The notes: generated from the sequence alone by a model not told the origin. A stretch of 64,000 bases of DNA from Variovorax paradoxus (GCF_000834655.1 NZ_JXQQ01000014.1:1-64000); one strand, 5' to 3'; counted from the stretch's first letter, positions 17,952 through 30,101 are shown. A program made the numbers and translations.

Positions 17952-19373
17952 ATGGCACGCACGCTCTACGACAAGATCTGGGACGAACACGTCGTCCACA
18001 CCGAGGAAGACGGCACCGCCATCCTCTACATCGACCGCCACCTGGTGCACGAAGTGACCAGCCCGCAAGCCTTCGAGGGCCTGCGCGAAGCCGGCCGCAA
18101 GCTCTGGCGCATCAGCTCGGTGGTGGCCACGGCCGACCACAACACGCCGACCACCGGCTGGGAGCGCGGCTACGAAGGCATTGCCGACCCGACCAGCAAG
18201 GAGCAGGTCACCACGCTGGACAAGAACATCGCCGAATTCGGCGCCGCCGCCTTCTTTCCGTTCCTGAGCAAGCGCCAGGGCATCGTCCACGTGATCGGCC
18301 CCGAGTCGGGCGCGACGCTGCCGGGCATGACCGTCGTCTGCGGTGACTCGCACACCTCCACGCACGGCGCGTTCGGCGCGCTCGCGCACGGCATCGGCAC
18401 CAGCGAGGTCGAGCACGTCATGGCCACGCAGACGCTGCTGGGCAAGAAGGCGAAGAACATGCTCGTAAAGGTCGAAGGCAAGCTGCCCCTGGGCTGCACC
18501 GCCAAGGACATCGTGCTGGCCATCATCGGCAAGATCGGCACCGCCGGCGGCACGGGCTACACGATCGAATTCGCGGGCTCTGCCATTCGCGACCTGAGCA
18601 TGGAAGGCCGCATGACGGTCTGCAACATGGCCATCGAGGCCGGCGCGCGCGCCGGGCTCGTGGCGGTCGACGAAAAGACCGTCAGCTACATCAAGGGCCG
18701 CCCGCTCGCGCCCACGGGTGTGGAGTGGGAGCAGGCCGCCGCCTACTGGCGCACCCTGCAGTCGGACCCCGGCGCGAACTTCGACGCCGTGGTCGAGCTC
18801 GACGCCGCGCAGATCCCGCCGCAGGTCACCTGGGGCACCTCGCCCGAAATGGTGGTCGACATCAACGGCCGCGTGCCCGATCCCGACAAGGAAAAAGACG
18901 CCAACAAGCGCGGCGCCATCGAGCGCGCGCTGGTCTACATGGGCCTGGAGCCAAACAAGGCGATGAACGACATCTTCATCGACAAGGTCTTCATCGGCTC
19001 GTGCACCAACAGCCGCATCGAGGACATGCGCGAAGCCGCCGCGGTGGTGAAGAAGCTCGGCCAGAAGGTGGCCAAGAACGTGAAGCTCGCGATGGTCGTG
19101 CCCGGCTCGGGCGTGGTGAAGGAACAGGCCGAGCGCGAAGGGCTCGATGTGATCTTCAAGGCCGCGGGCTTCGAATGGCGCGAGCCCGGCTGCTCGATGT
19201 GCCTGGCAATGAACGCCGACCGGCTGGAGCCCGGCGAACGCTGCGCATCGACCTCGAACCGCAACTTCGAAGGCCGCCAGGGCGCCGGTGGCCGCACCCA
19301 TCTCGTGAGCCCGGCGATGGCCGCCGCCGCCGCCGTGCACGGCCACTTCGTCGACGTCCGTACGTTCGCCTGA
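17952..19373 (+). CDS. leuC: 3-isopropylmalate dehydratase large subunit
   Basis: 473 aa. With LeuD it isomerises 2- to 3-isopropylmalate in leucine synthesis using a 4Fe-4S cluster. The ligand cysteines are in [13 protein letters not shown] and [15 protein letters not shown], and [21 protein letters not shown] is the family signature. ATG 17952 gives the standard [15 protein letters not shown]. The long open frame upstream is a shadow of the LysR gene. leuD follows after 16 bases. Confidence 0.97.
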   Translation: MARTLYDKIWDEHVVHTEEDGTAILYIDRHLVHEVTSPQAFEGLREAGRKLWRISSVVATADHNTPTTGWERGYEGIADPTSKEQVTTLDKNIAEFGAAAFFPFLSKRQGIVHVIGPESGATLPGMTVVCGDSHTSTHGAFGALAHGIGTSEVEHVMATQTLLGKKAKNMLVKVEGKLPLGCTAKDIVLAIIGKIGTAGGTGYTIEFAGSAIRDLSMEGRMTVCNMAIEAGARAGLVAVDEKTVSYIKGRPLAPTGVEWEQAAAYWRTLQSDPGANFDAVVELDAAQIPPQVTWGTSPEMVVDINGRVPDPDKEKDANKRGAIERALVYMGLEPNKAMNDIFIDKVFIGSCTNSRIEDMREAAAVVKKLGQKVAKNVKLAMVVPGSGVVKEQAEREGLDVIFKAAGFEWREPGCSMCLAMNADRLEPGERCASTSNRNFEGRQGAGGRTHLVSPAMAAAAAVHGHFVDVRTFA

Positions 19374-19389
19374 ACCCAGAGAGATCCAC

Positions 19390-20040
19390 ATGCAGAAATT
19401 CACCGTGCACAAGGGCCTCGTGGCCCCCATGGACCGCGAGAACGTCGACACCGACGCGATCATTCCCAAGCAGTTCCTCAAGTCGATCAAGAAGACCGGC
19501 TTCGGCGTGAACCTGTTCGACGAATGGCGCTACCTGGACGCCGGCTTCCCCGGCCAGGACCCGGCCAGCCGCAAGCCGAATCCCGACTTCGTGTTGAACC
19601 AGCCGCGCTACGCGGGCGCCTCGGTGTTGCTGGCGCGCAAGAACTTCGGCTGCGGCTCATCGCGCGAGCACGCGCCGTGGGCGCTGGACCAGTTCGGCTT
19701 TCGCGCGATCATCGCGCCGAGCTACGCGGACATCTTCTTCAACAACAGCTTCAAGAACGGCCTGCTGCCGATCGTGCTGAGCGAGGCGCAGGTGGCGCAG
19801 CTGTTCGACGAGGCCTTCGCCTTCCCGGGCTATTCGCTGACCATCGACCTGGAGCGCCAGGTGGTCGTGAAGCCCGACGGCGGCGAGCTCGCGTTCGACG
19901 TGCAGGCCTTCCGCAAGTACTGCCTGATCAACGGTCTGGACGACATCGGCCTCACGTTGCGCCACAAGGACAAGATCAAGGCCTTCGAGACCGAGCGCCT
20001 GGCGCAGAAGCCCTGGCTCGCTCACACGATGATCTCGTGA
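19390..20040 (+). CDS. leuD: 3-isopropylmalate dehydratase small subunit
   Basis: 216 aa, standard size. It supplies the swivel domain of the isomerase. [30 protein letters not shown] and the later [14 protein letters not shown] are the typical substrate-binding stretches. It partners with the LeuC encoded immediately upstream, with which it is surely cotranslated. A 51-base gap separates it from leuB. Confidence 0.97.
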   Translation: MQKFTVHKGLVAPMDRENVDTDAIIPKQFLKSIKKTGFGVNLFDEWRYLDAGFPGQDPASRKPNPDFVLNQPRYAGASVLLARKNFGCGSSREHAPWALDQFGFRAIIAPSYADIFFNNSFKNGLLPIVLSEAQVAQLFDEAFAFPGYSLTIDLERQVVVKPDGGELAFDVQAFRKYCLINGLDDIGLTLRHKDKIKAFETERLAQKPWLAHTMIS

Positions 20041-20091
20041 TCGACCGCAACTCTTCGGCATTCCTTCCGCATTCAAACCTCAGACCAACTT

Positions 20092-21180
<1,089 letters not shown>

Positions 21181-21267
21181 CCGCAGCCCGCTTCGTCACG
21201 CCCCTCCCCGGCTCGACGAGTCGGGGGCAAAAAAGACAACTTTCTTTTTTCATAAGGGCAAACTGAA

Positions 21268-22410
21268 ATGGCGAACGCATCTCAACCTCTGGTCGGCCTC
21301 GTAGGCTGGCGCGGCATGGTCGGCTCGGTCCTGATGGACCGCATGCAGGCCGAAGGCGACTTCGGGCTCATCGAGCCTGTCTTCTTCTCGACTTCCAACG
21401 CCGGCGGCAAGGCCCCGGCGATGGCCAAGAACGAAACCGCGCTGAAGGATGCGAATGACATCGAAGCACTGAAGAAGTGCGACATCGTCATCACCTGCCA
21501 AGGCGGCGACTACACCAGCGAAGTCTTCCCCAAGCTGCGCGCTGCCGGCTGGACCGGCCACTGGATCGACGCCGCCTCCACCCTGCGCATGCAGGACGAC
21601 GCAGTGATCGTGCTGGACCCGGTCAACCTCCCGGTGATCCAGAACGCCCTCAACAACGGCGGCAAGAACTGGATCGGCGGCAACTGCACCGTCAGCTGCA
21701 TGCTCATGGGCGTGGGCGCCCTCTACAAGGCCGGCCTGGTCGAGTGGATGACCAGCATGACCTACCAGGCAGCCTCGGGCGGCGGCGCGCAGCACATGCG
21801 CGAGTTGCTGACCCAGTTCGGCACCCTGAACACCGAAGTGCGCGCCCTCCTGGACGACCCCAAGTCGGCCATCCTCGAGATCGACCGCAAGGTGCTGCAC
21901 AAGCAGCAGAGCCTGAGCGCGGCCGAAACCGCCAATTTCGGGGCCCCGCTGGGCGGCTCGCTGATTCCCTGGATCGACAAGGACCTGGGCGACGGCATGT
22001 CCAAGGAAGAATGGAAGGCCGGCGCCGAGACCAACAAGATCCTCGGCCAGGGCGCAGGCTTCGGCACCGCGGCCGTGCCGGTCGATGGTTTCTGCGTACG
22101 CATCGGCGCCATGCGCTGCCACAGCCAGGCGCTGACCTTCAAGCTCAAGAAGGACGTGCCCGTGGCCGACATCGAAGCGATGATCGCCGCGGACAACCCG
22201 TGGGCCCGCGTGGTGCCGAACACCCGCGAAGCCACCCTGAAGGACCTGACGCCGGTGGCGGTGACGGGCACCATGAACATCCCGGTCGGCCGCATCCGCA
22301 AGTTGGCGATGGGCCCCGAATACGTTGGCGCCTTCACGATCGGCGACCAGCTGCTGTGGGGTGCTGCAGAGCCGCTGCGCCGCATGTTGCGCATCCTGCT
22401 CGAAGCCTGA
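21268..22410 (+). CDS. asd: Aspartate-semialdehyde dehydrogenase
   Basis: 380 aa. It reduces aspartyl phosphate to the semialdehyde at the branch point to lysine/diaminopimelate, threonine and methionine. The nucleotide motif is [13 protein letters not shown] (10-22) and the catalytic Cys is C140 in [12 protein letters not shown]; the paired His lies in the conserved [12 protein letters not shown]. It is the long Gram-negative form, similar to E. coli Asd (367 aa). Position between leuB and fimV is the normal Burkholderiales order. Confidence 0.97.
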   Translation: MANASQPLVGLVGWRGMVGSVLMDRMQAEGDFGLIEPVFFSTSNAGGKAPAMAKNETALKDANDIEALKKCDIVITCQGGDYTSEVFPKLRAAGWTGHWIDAASTLRMQDDAVIVLDPVNLPVIQNALNNGGKNWIGGNCTVSCMLMGVGALYKAGLVEWMTSMTYQAASGGGAQHMRELLTQFGTLNTEVRALLDDPKSAILEIDRKVLHKQQSLSAAETANFGAPLGGSLIPWIDKDLGDGMSKEEWKAGAETNKILGQGAGFGTAAVPVDGFCVRIGAMRCHSQALTFKLKKDVPVADIEAMIAADNPWARVVPNTREATLKDLTPVAVTGTMNIPVGRIRKLAMGPEYVGAFTIGDQLLWGAAEPLRRMLRILLEA

Positions 22411-22472
22411 TGCGGGCTGCTCAGGCCCTTGAACCCCGAATTGTTGCAATTTGGCAACGAAAAGTGTGTTCG

Positions 22473-22478
22473 TAAGTA
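22473..22478 (+). promoter_or_regulatory. Weak candidate promoter for fimV (-10 position)
   Basis: TAAGTA lies 16 bases after TTGGCA (22451-22456), an acceptable but poor sigma-70 pair about 100 bases before fimV. TTGGCA overlaps a small perfect inverted repeat, GTTGC-N6-GCAAC (22443-22458). Not verified. Confidence 0.25.
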
Positions 22479-22576
22479 TGCGCGCACTGGGTAGAACTGG
22501 CGCATTGCCTTGTCAGTCCGGGGTGATGGTGCTAACGTCCTCTTACAAATTCTGGGCCTGAGCCGCCCCTATCAGC

Positions 22577-25369
22577 ATGACAAGACATCTGTTGCCCGCG
22601 GCCCGCCCATCGGCCGTTCGCCCCTCCCCGTCCTCCAGCGGTTGGCGCCTCTCCATCCTGGGAGCGGCAGCCGCCGTGGCCCTGGGGATGGCCGGCACCG
22701 ACGCCAGCGCTTTCACGCTGGGACAGTTGAAGGTGCAATCCGCGCTGGGCGAACCGCTTCGCGCCGAGATCGACGTGACCGAAATCGCCGCTGCTGAGGC
22801 GGACGGTCTGAAGATCAACATCGCCACCGCCGAGGCCTTCAAGAACGCGGGCGTTCCCTACAACTCGGCGCTCAGCGACGTGAAGGCGACGCTGCAACGA
22901 CGTGCAGGCGGCCAGTACGTGGTGCGCCTGAGCGGCAGCCGCCCGCTGAGCGACCCGTTCATCGACCTGTTGCTCGAAGCCAACGGCTCCTCGGGCCGCA
23001 TCGTGCGCGACTACACCGTGCTGCTCGATCCGCCGGTCACGCGCCAGGCCCAGGCGGCCTCCAGCACGCCGATCGCCCCCGTGGCACCCCAGATCAGCAC
23101 TCCGGTCGAGCGCCCGGCCGTCGCGGCAGCCCGCGCGCGCCGTGAACGCGCTGCAGCCGCAGCTTCTGCAGCGCCGCCGGTCGCCACTGCGCCGACACCG
23201 GCAACCCCTGCAGCAGCGCCCGCTGCGCCTGCAGCAACCGCATCCGCCGCCCCCCGCGCCAGCGGTGGCGGCGAACAGGTCACCGTGCAGCGCGGCGATA
23301 CCGCCAGCAAGATAGCCGGCGCCCACAAGCCGGCCGACGTGTCCCTCGACCAGATGCTGGTCGCCCTGTTGCTCGCCAACCCCGATGCCTTCGTTGGCGG
23401 CAACATCAACCGCATGAAGGCCGGCGCGGTGCTCGATCTGCCGGGCTCGACCGAGGCGAATGCCGTGCCAGCCGCGGAGGCACGCCGCACCGTCACCGCG
23501 CAAAGCCGCGACTTCGGCAGCTACCGCCAGCGCCTGGCCGAGAACGCGCCGACGTCGAACGTCGCCGCCGCCAGCCGCAAGGCCTCGGGCAAGCTGCAAG
23601 CCAACGTCGAAGACCGCAACGCAGCCGCCAGCGCACCCGACAAGCTCACGATCTCGCAAGGCAGCGCCTCCACCCGCGCCGCCGACGAAAAGGTCGCGCA
23701 GACCCGCCAGGCGCAGGAAAACAGCAACCGCGTGGCGGAGCTGTCCAAGAACATCAACGAGCTGAACAAGCTCAAGGCCGGCGCCGGATCGTCGGCACCC
23801 GCAGCCGCCGCAGCACCTGCGCCTGCAGCACCGGGCATTCCCGTTCCCACGCCTTCCACCAGCGCGACGACGTCGCCGCCCGCCGCTGCTCCGGCGCCAG
23901 TGGCAGCAGCGCCGGTTCCGGCGCCTGCGCCCGCTCCCGCTCCCGCGGTGGCAGCCGCCGCACCAGCCGCGCCGACGCCAGAAGCAACAGCTGCGCCCGC
24001 TGCCGCCGAACCCGCTGTCACGCCATCCGCAACCGAGGCTGCCGCCGTTCCCGCAGCAGCAGCCAGCGCCGCGGTCGCAGCGCCTGCACCGGCTCCCGCG
24101 CCGAAACCCGTGGTCAAGGCCGCTCCGCCGCCCCCGCCGGAACGCAGCTTCTTCGACGAACTGCTCGACAACCCGCTGATGCTCGCCGGCGCCGCGCTGA
24201 TCGCGCTGCTGGTCGGCTTCCTGCTGTACCGCGTGCTGGGTCGCCGGCGCGAGGAAATGAGCGAGAGCGTGTTCCTCGAGAGCCGCATTCCGAAAGACTC
24301 GTTTTTCGGCGCCAGCGGCGGCGAATCGGTCGACACCAAGCACCGCGGCGACTCCACCGTGTCGTCGCTGTCGTACTCGCCGAGCCAGCTCGACGCGGGC
24401 GACGTCGACCCCGTCGCCGAAGCCGACGTCTACCTGGCTTACGGCCGTGACCTGCAGGCCGAGGAAATCCTGCGCGAAGCGCTCCGCCTCAACCCGGACC
24501 GCACGGCCATCCACCTGAAGCTGCTCGAGATCCACGCCAAGCGCCGCGACGTGCGGGCCTATGAAGGCCTCGCCACCGAAGTGCACAAGCTGACCGGCGG
24601 CGCGGGCTCCGACTGGAACCGCGTGGTCGACATGGGCAAGGACCTCGATCCGGGCAATCCGCTGTACGAATCGGGCGCTCCCCGCAGCGCGAGCCAGGCC
24701 GAAACGGCCGCCTTCGCTGGCGCGCTGGCATCCGCCGCCAAGCCGCCGGTCGCCGCCGTGCCGACGCCCGTCGCACCGCCGCCGATCGCCTCGGCACCGC
24801 CGGCCTTCGTGCCCTCGGTGGCACCGCTGGACTTCGACCTGGACCTGAGCCAGCCGGTGCCGCTCGCACCGGCACCGAGCCACGCACCGGTCGGCGCCAG
24901 CCTGCCCAAGTCGGCCTATGCACCTGCGCCGACGACGGCACGCCCCGCTGCGCCGCTGTCCAACGGCCACGTGGCAACGCCGGTCGATCTCGAGAACGAT
25001 TTCGACACGGCCCCCGGCGCGCTGACGCCCAACACCGTGCCCTCGAGCCTGAGCGATGCGGAGCACAACACGCGTCCGGCCATGCTGCGCAACGCGCTGC
25101 CTGCCGACTCGGGCTTCATCGAGTTCGACATGAGCGCACTGGCAGGCCTGCCGGCCCGCTCCAACGGCGGCGCCGAACCGGCACGTGCCTCCAGCGCGCT
25201 CGACGACGAAGGCGACGACAGCCCCCACGCCGTCAAGCTCTCGCTCGCTCGCGAACTGCAGGCCATCGGCGACGTCGAAGGCGCCCGCTCGCTGGTCGAG
25301 GAAGTCGAAGCCGAAAGCGCTGGCGATCTCAAGACGCAAGCCAAGCAACTGCTCGCGGAACTGCGCTGA
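22577..25369 (+). CDS. fimV: FimV/HubP family polar hub protein
   Basis: 930 aa, similar to P. aeruginosa FimV (919). Visible parts: an N-terminal signal segment with probable cleavage after ASA-45, the conserved FTLGQLKVQSALGEPLRAEI domain (46-150), a LysM peptidoglycan-binding domain (about 232-295), a long Ala/Pro-rich linker, a single membrane helix (about 532-552), and a cytoplasmic part with a TPR-like segment (about 609-672). The typical C-terminal FimV domain (about 881-930) ends in DLKTQAKQLLAELR. Such proteins organise cell poles and type IV pilus function. The start follows only a weak ribosome site. Confidence 0.95.
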   Translation: MTRHLLPAARPSAVRPSPSSSGWRLSILGAAAAVALGMAGTDASAFTLGQLKVQSALGEPLRAEIDVTEIAAAEADGLKINIATAEAFKNAGVPYNSALSDVKATLQRRAGGQYVVRLSGSRPLSDPFIDLLLEANGSSGRIVRDYTVLLDPPVTRQAQAASSTPIAPVAPQISTPVERPAVAAARARRERAAAAASAAPPVATAPTPATPAAAPAAPAATASAAPRASGGGEQVTVQRGDTASKIAGAHKPADVSLDQMLVALLLANPDAFVGGNINRMKAGAVLDLPGSTEANAVPAAEARRTVTAQSRDFGSYRQRLAENAPTSNVAAASRKASGKLQANVEDRNAAASAPDKLTISQGSASTRAADEKVAQTRQAQENSNRVAELSKNINELNKLKAGAGSSAPAAAAAPAPAAPGIPVPTPSTSATTSPPAAAPAPVAAAPVPAPAPAPAPAVAAAAPAAPTPEATAAPAAAEPAVTPSATEAAAVPAAAASAAVAAPAPAPAPKPVVKAAPPPPPERSFFDELLDNPLMLAGAALIALLVGFLLYRVLGRRREEMSESVFLESRIPKDSFFGASGGESVDTKHRGDSTVSSLSYSPSQLDAGDVDPVAEADVYLAYGRDLQAEEILREALRLNPDRTAIHLKLLEIHAKRRDVRAYEGLATEVHKLTGGAGSDWNRVVDMGKDLDPGNPLYESGAPRSASQAETAAFAGALASAAKPPVAAVPTPVAPPPIASAPPAFVPSVAPLDFDLDLSQPVPLAPAPSHAPVGASLPKSAYAPAPTTARPAAPLSNGHVATPVDLENDFDTAPGALTPNTVPSSLSDAEHNTRPAMLRNALPADSGFIEFDMSALAGLPARSNGGAEPARASSALDDEGDDSPHAVKLSLARELQAIGDVEGARSLVEEVEAESAGDLKTQAKQLLAELR

Positions 25370-25396
25370 GCCCTTGCTGTTTCCGTTCCTGAATTC

Positions 25397-26218
25397 GTGA
25401 GGCTGGCGCTCGGCATTCGCTACAACGGCCAGGCGTACGAGGGCTGGCAGAGCCAGCGCTCGGGCCGCACGGTTCAGGACAGGCTCGAGGCGGCCCTCGC
25501 GAAGTTCGCCGCTGACCCGTCCGGGCGCATCGGTACGCTCTGCGCCGGCCGCACCGATGCCGGCGTGCACGCGCTGATGCAGGTGGTGCATTTCGACACC
25601 GAGGTCGAACGCGAACCCTTCTCCTGGATGCGCGGTACCAACCGTTTCCTGCCCGACGACATCGCAGTGCAGTGGGCCCAGCCGGTGCCCGACGAATTCC
25701 ATTGCCGCGCCAGTGCCCTCGCCCGCCGCTACCTCTACGTGCTCTCGCAATCGCCGGTACGCCCGAGCCTGGATTCGGGCCGGGTCGGCTGGTCGATGCA
25801 TCCGCTCGATGGCGACGCGATGCGCAAGGCCGCCGCCCTTCTGGTCGGCACGCACGACTTCAGCTCGTTCCGCGCCTCGGCCTGCCAGGCCAAGTCGCCG
25901 GTGAAGAATCTGCGCCGCATCGAGATCACGCGGGTCGGCGAAGGCGAGCGCTGCCGCTGGCATTTCGAGTTCGAGGCCGACGCCTTCCTGCACCACATGA
26001 TCCGCAACCTGATGGGCTGCCTGGTGCGTATCGGCCGCGGCGACGAGCAGCCCGAATGGATTGCCGAGGTGCTGGAGGCCCGCAGCCGCAAAGTGGCCGC
26101 GCCCACCTTCTCTGCGGACGGCCTGTACTTCCTCGGCCCGTTGTACGACGCCAGGTGGGGTCTGCCGGCCGAGGCGACGCTGCAGGCCGGTGGCGCTCCT
26201 TATGATGGCCCGCCATGA
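25397..26218 (+). CDS. truA: tRNA pseudouridine(38-40) synthase
   Basis: 273 aa. It converts U38-U40 of the tRNA anticodon stem to pseudouridine. The catalytic Asp is D54 in CAGRTDAGVHAL; DFSSFRAS and FLHHMIRNLMGCLV are further family motifs. The start is GTG at 25397, 27 bases after fimV. Its stop overlaps the trpF start (ATGA), so truA and trpF are translationally coupled. Confidence 0.96.
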   Translation: MRLALGIRYNGQAYEGWQSQRSGRTVQDRLEAALAKFAADPSGRIGTLCAGRTDAGVHALMQVVHFDTEVEREPFSWMRGTNRFLPDDIAVQWAQPVPDEFHCRASALARRYLYVLSQSPVRPSLDSGRVGWSMHPLDGDAMRKAAALLVGTHDFSSFRASACQAKSPVKNLRRIEITRVGEGERCRWHFEFEADAFLHHMIRNLMGCLVRIGRGDEQPEWIAEVLEARSRKVAAPTFSADGLYFLGPLYDARWGLPAEATLQAGGAPYDGPP

Positions 26219-26913
26219 CGTCACCGCCTCCCCGCACCCGCATCAAGATCTGTGGCCTCACGCGTGAGGCCGACGTGGATGCCGCGGTCGAGGCCGGCGC
26301 CGATGCGGTCGGTTTCGTGCTCTACGCCAAAAGCCCTCGTGCCGTCACGGCCGAGCGCGCCGCCGAACTGGCCTCGCGGCTGCCGCCGTTCATCACGCCG
26401 GTCCTGCTCTTCGTGAACGAGGATGCTTCCAAAGTCATAGCATCGCTTGCCCGCGTGAAGGGGGCCATCGCCCAGTTCCACGGCGAGGAAACGCCCGATC
26501 AGTGCGAGGAAGCCAGCGGCCCGGGGCGCTTTCGCTACATGCGCGCCGCCCGGATTCCACTGGGGGCTGCCGGCGCCGGCTTCGACCTCGTAAAATACGC
26601 GTCCGATTACTCCCACGCCCAGGCCATCCTGCTCGACGCCCATGTCGAAGGTTATGGCGGTGGCGGCAAGGCTTTCGATTGGTCACTTCTTCCACCCGCC
26701 GTCGACGCTCACCTCGTCTTGAGTGGTGGGCTCACACCTGCAAACGTGAGCGATGGCATTCGCATCCTGCGGACGCGCTGCAAGACGCTGTCCGTTGATG
26801 TGAGCTCGGGCGTCGAAATCGACGGTCCCGGGAACAAGGGCCTCAAGGACGCCGAAAAAATCCGGCAATTCGTCGCAGCAGTCAGAGCTGCCGACGCGTC
26901 CTTCTCCAGTTAG
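26215..26913 (+). CDS. trpF: Phosphoribosylanthranilate isomerase
   Basis: 232 aa beta/alpha-barrel enzyme, third step of tryptophan synthesis from anthranilate. The catalytic Cys is C13 in [13 protein letters not shown]; the catalytic Asp lies in [20 protein letters not shown]; the phosphate-binding end of the barrel is [10 protein letters not shown]. It stands separate from trpC, as usual when trpFBA form their own unit. It overlaps truA by four bases; trpB starts 47 bases downstream. Confidence 0.97.
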   Translation: MTSPPPRTRIKICGLTREADVDAAVEAGADAVGFVLYAKSPRAVTAERAAELASRLPPFITPVLLFVNEDASKVIASLARVKGAIAQFHGEETPDQCEEASGPGRFRYMRAARIPLGAAGAGFDLVKYASDYSHAQAILLDAHVEGYGGGGKAFDWSLLPPAVDAHLVLSGGLTPANVSDGIRILRTRCKTLSVDVSSGVEIDGPGNKGLKDAEKIRQFVAAVRAADASFSS

Positions 26914-26959
26914 CCGCCGCAGCCGACCGATTCGGGCTGCGGCCCATCGATCGGAAATC

Positions 26960-28237
26960 ATGCAAAGCAACTATCAGCAACCCGATGCCACCGGCCACTT
27001 CGGCAACTACGGCGGCACCTTCGCGAGCGAAACGCTCACCCACGCGATCAACGAGCTGCGCGACGCGTATGCGAAGTTCAAGGACGATTCGGCGTTCCTC
27101 GCCGAATTCCACTACGAGCTGAAGCACTTCGTGGGCCGGCCTTCGCCGATCTACCACGCAGCGCGCACCAGCCGCGAGATGGGCGGCGCGCAGATCTACC
27201 TCAAGCGCGAAGACCTCAACCACACGGGCGCCCACAAGATCAACAACGTGATCGGCCAGGCGATGCTCGCGCGCCGCATGGGCAAGCCCCGCGTCATCGC
27301 CGAGACCGGCGCCGGGCAGCACGGCGTGGCCACCGCCACGATCTGCGCGCGCTACGGCCTCGAATGCGTGGTCTACATGGGCAGCCAGGACGTGAAGCGC
27401 CAGAGTCCCAACGTCTACCGCATGAACCTGCTCGGCGCGACCGTGGTCCCGGTCGAATCGGGCAGCAAGACGCTGAAGGACGCGCTCAACGAGGCCATGC
27501 GCGACTGGGTCACCAACGTGGAAAACACCTTCTACATCATCGGCACCGTGGCCGGCCCGCACCCCTATCCAACGATGGTGCGCGACTTCCAGAGCGTGAT
27601 CGGCACCGAGTGCATCGACCAGATGCCCGCCATGCTCGCGGCAGACGGCATCACGGGCGAGGCCGAGGGCAGGCAGCCCGACGTGGTGGTCGCATGCGTG
27701 GGTGGCGGCAGCAATGCCATCGGCATCTTCCACCCCTACATTCCGTTCGCCGGCACCCGCCTCATCGGCGTGGAGGCAGCAGGCGAAGGCCTGGACAGCG
27801 GCAAGCACGCGGCCTCCATCCTGCGCGGCAGCCCGGGCGTGCTGCACGGCAACCGCACCTACCTGCTGCAGAACGAAGACGGCCAGATCACCGAGACGCA
27901 CAGCATCAGCGCCGGCCTCGACTACCCCGGCGTCGGCCCCGAGCATGCGCACCTGGCCGACATCGGACGCGCCGAATACGTCGGCATCACCGACGTCGAG
28001 GCGCTCGAGGCCTTCCATTACCTGTGCCGAACGGAGGGCATCATTCCCGCGCTCGAATCCAGCCACGCCGTGGCCTACGCGCTGAAGCTTGCGAAAACCA
28101 TGCGACCCGACCAGTCGATCCTGGTGAACCTTTCGGGCCGCGGCGACAAGGACATCGGCACGGTGGCCGACCTGTCGGGCGTCGACTTCTACGACCGCCC
28201 GTCAATGCGCGGTCTGAGCGTGAAGGGAGGCAAGTGA
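26960..28237 (+). CDS. trpB: Tryptophan synthase beta chain
   Basis: 425 aa. It joins indole with serine using pyridoxal phosphate. The PLP lysine is K93 in [14 protein letters not shown]; the phosphate-binding loop is [18 protein letters not shown] contains the catalytic Glu region. Its TGA overlaps the trpA ATG by one base, giving tight coupling with the alpha subunit it channels indole from. Confidence 0.98.
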   Translation: MQSNYQQPDATGHFGNYGGTFASETLTHAINELRDAYAKFKDDSAFLAEFHYELKHFVGRPSPIYHAARTSREMGGAQIYLKREDLNHTGAHKINNVIGQAMLARRMGKPRVIAETGAGQHGVATATICARYGLECVVYMGSQDVKRQSPNVYRMNLLGATVVPVESGSKTLKDALNEAMRDWVTNVENTFYIIGTVAGPHPYPTMVRDFQSVIGTECIDQMPAMLAADGITGEAEGRQPDVVVACVGGGSNAIGIFHPYIPFAGTRLIGVEAAGEGLDSGKHAASILRGSPGVLHGNRTYLLQNEDGQITETHSISAGLDYPGVGPEHAHLADIGRAEYVGITDVEALEAFHYLCRTEGIIPALESSHAVAYALKLAKTMRPDQSILVNLSGRGDKDIGTVADLSGVDFYDRPSMRGLSVKGGK

Positions 28238-29082
28238 TGAGCCGCATTGCCGCCACCTTCAAGACACTCCAGGCACAAGGCCGCAAGGCGTTGATTCCCT
28301 ACGTCACCGCTGGCTTCCCCTTCGCCGACATCACGCCCGAGCTGATGCACGGCATGGTCGAGGCAGGCGCCGACGTGATCGAGCTGGGCGTGCCCTTCTC
28401 CGACCCGATGGCCGACGGCCCCGTGATCCAGAAGGCCGGCGAAGCCGCGCTGGCGCTGGGCGTGGGCATGAAGCAGGTGCTCGCCATCGTGGCCGCCTTC
28501 CGCGAAAAGGACGCGACCACGCCGGTGGTGCTGATGGGCTATGCGAACCCGGTCGAGCGCTATGACCTCGTACACGGCAAGCAAGCCTTCATCCGCGACG
28601 CATCGGCCGCCGGCGTCGACGGATTGCTGGTGGTCGATTACCCGCCCGAGGAATGCGAGGCCTTCGCCGCCGATCTGAAGGCGGCGAACATCGACCTGAT
28701 CTTCCTGCTGGCACCCACGAGCACCGACGAGCGCATGGCGCAGGTCGCGCGCATCGCGAGCGGCTACGTCTACTACGTGTCGCTCAAGGGGGTGACCGGC
28801 GCGGGCCACCTGGACACCGAGGCGGTCGGCCAGATGATTCCGCGCATCCGCCAGCACGTGAGCATCCCGGTCGGCGTGGGCTTCGGCATCCGCGACGCCC
28901 GCACCGCGCAGGCGGTCGGTTCGGCGGCGGACGCCGTCGTGATCGGCACCAAGATCATCCAGCTGATCGACGGGCAGCCGCGCGAGAAGGTGGTGCCCGC
29001 GGTGCGCGAATTCCTCGCCGGCATCCGCGAGGCGCTGGACGCCCTGCCGGCGGCTACCCCCAAGAATGCGGCTGGCCGATAA
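28237..29082 (+). CDS. trpA: Tryptophan synthase alpha chain
   Basis: 281 aa. It cleaves indole-3-glycerol phosphate and passes indole to TrpB. The catalytic pair is E49 and D60 in [16 protein letters not shown]; the phosphate loop is VGVGFGIRD. The true start is the ATG in TGATG; the longer open frame reads antiparallel noise inside trpB. An inverted repeat lies between it and accD. Confidence 0.97.
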   Translation: MSRIAATFKTLQAQGRKALIPYVTAGFPFADITPELMHGMVEAGADVIELGVPFSDPMADGPVIQKAGEAALALGVGMKQVLAIVAAFREKDATTPVVLMGYANPVERYDLVHGKQAFIRDASAAGVDGLLVVDYPPEECEAFAADLKAANIDLIFLLAPTSTDERMAQVARIASGYVYYVSLKGVTGAGHLDTEAVGQMIPRIRQHVSIPVGVGFGIRDARTAQAVGSAADAVVIGTKIIQLIDGQPREKVVPAVREFLAGIREALDALPAATPKNAAGR

Positions 29083-29103
29083 TCTCGGTTGCCCTCACCC
29101 CAG

Positions 29104-29127
29104 CCCCTCTCCCCCAAAGGAGAGGGG
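29104..29127. repeat. REP-like inverted repeat between trpA and accD
   Basis: CCCCTCTCC and GGAGAGGGG (perfect 9-bp arms, 6-base loop) lie within a CCCTCACCCCAGCCCCTCTC context, a sequence type seen scattered between genes of many proteobacteria. There is no T-run, so it is not an obvious terminator. No second copy was noticed in this window. Confidence 0.6.
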
Positions 29128-29146
29128 AGCTAATTCCGGAGTCCCT

Positions 29147-30019
29147 ATGAGCTGGCTTGAAAAACTGCTACCCGCCAAGATCGCACAAACCGACCCTTCC
29201 GAGCGCCGCCAGGTGCCTGAGGGCCTGTGGATCAAATGCCCGGCCTGCGAGACGGTGCTCTACAAGACCGACCTGGAGCACAACCAGAACGTCTGCCCGA
29301 GCTGCAGCCACCACCACCGCATCGGCGCCCGTGCGCGCCTGGATGCCTTTCTCGACGCCGAAGGCCGCTACGAAGTCGGCCAGGAAGTGCTCCCGGTCGA
29401 CGCCCTGAAGTTCAAGGACAGCCGCAAGTACCCCGAGCGGCTGAAGGAAGCGCTGGAAAACACCGGCGAAACCGACGCCCTGGTCGTCATCGGCGGCTCG
29501 GTCCACAGCATCAACGTGGTCGTGGCCTGCTTCGAATTCGAGTTCATGGGCGGCAGCATGGGCAGCGTGGTCGGCGAGCGCTTCGTGCGCGGCGTGGAGA
29601 CCGCGATCGAGCAGAAGGTGCCCTTCATCTGCTTCACCGCCACCGGCGGCGCACGCATGCAGGAGGGCCTCCTCTCCCTCATGCAGATGGCCAAGACCAA
29701 CGCCGCTCTCACGCGCCTGGCGAAGAAGGGCCTGCCCTACATCAGCGTGCTGACCGACCCGACCATGGGTGGGGTGAGCGCCGGCTTCGCCTTCGTGGGC
29801 GACGTGGTCATCGCCGAACCCAAGGCGCTGATCGGCTTTGCCGGCCCGCGCGTGATCGAGTCGACCGTGCGAGTGACGCTGCCCGAAGGCTTCCAGCGTG
29901 CGGAGTTCCTGCAGACCAAGGGCGCGATCGACTTCATCAGCGATCGCCGCGAGTTGCGGAAGACGATTGCGAGCACGCTCGCGATGCTGCTGCGCCAGCC
30001 GGCCGATGCGGTGAGCTGA
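29147..30019 (+). CDS. accD: Acetyl-CoA carboxylase carboxyltransferase subunit beta
   Basis: 290 aa. With AccA it transfers CO2 from carboxybiotin to acetyl-CoA, making malonyl-CoA for the fab enzymes. The zinc ribbon cysteines are C31, C34, C50 and C53. The crotonase-fold core contains [13 protein letters not shown] and [12 protein letters not shown] 29147 is preceded by CGGAG and begins the standard MSWLEKLLP; the open frame upstream runs through the inverted repeat and is ignored. It is followed by a strong terminator rather than by folC, which often comes next. Confidence 0.97.
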   Translation: MSWLEKLLPAKIAQTDPSERRQVPEGLWIKCPACETVLYKTDLEHNQNVCPSCSHHHRIGARARLDAFLDAEGRYEVGQEVLPVDALKFKDSRKYPERLKEALENTGETDALVVIGGSVHSINVVVACFEFEFMGGSMGSVVGERFVRGVETAIEQKVPFICFTATGGARMQEGLLSLMQMAKTNAALTRLAKKGLPYISVLTDPTMGGVSAGFAFVGDVVIAEPKALIGFAGPRVIESTVRVTLPEGFQRAEFLQTKGAIDFISDRRELRKTIASTLAMLLRQPADAVS

Positions 30020-30048
30020 GCGAGCGACGAAACGCCGCGAGCCAAAAC

Positions 30049-30084
30049 AAAAGGGCCCGGGTGCGATGCACCCGGGCCCTTTTT
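30049..30084. terminator. Bidirectional intrinsic terminator
   Basis: A perfect 16-bp stem (AAAAGGGCCCGGGTGC / GCACCCGGGCCCTTTT) has a 3-base loop and extra T on the plus side. It serves the convergent accD (plus) and yggT (minus) genes. Confidence 0.95.
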
Positions 30085-30101
30085 GTTTGTCGGCGGCGAC
30101 G

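Noticed and set aside
17565-19490. 641-codon minus-strand frame
   Set aside because: Antisense of leuC and the LysR gene; no recognisable motif.
21205-21227. GC-rich hairpin after leuB as a terminator
   Set aside because: Two wobble pairs, and the bases that follow on the plus strand are A, with T only after a 12-base gap; not a convincing terminator.
22532-26224. 1230-codon minus-strand frame, Cys/Gly/Arg-rich
   Set aside because: Antisense of fimV and truA; the Gly/Cys/Arg tracts mirror the Ala/Pro linker of FimV.
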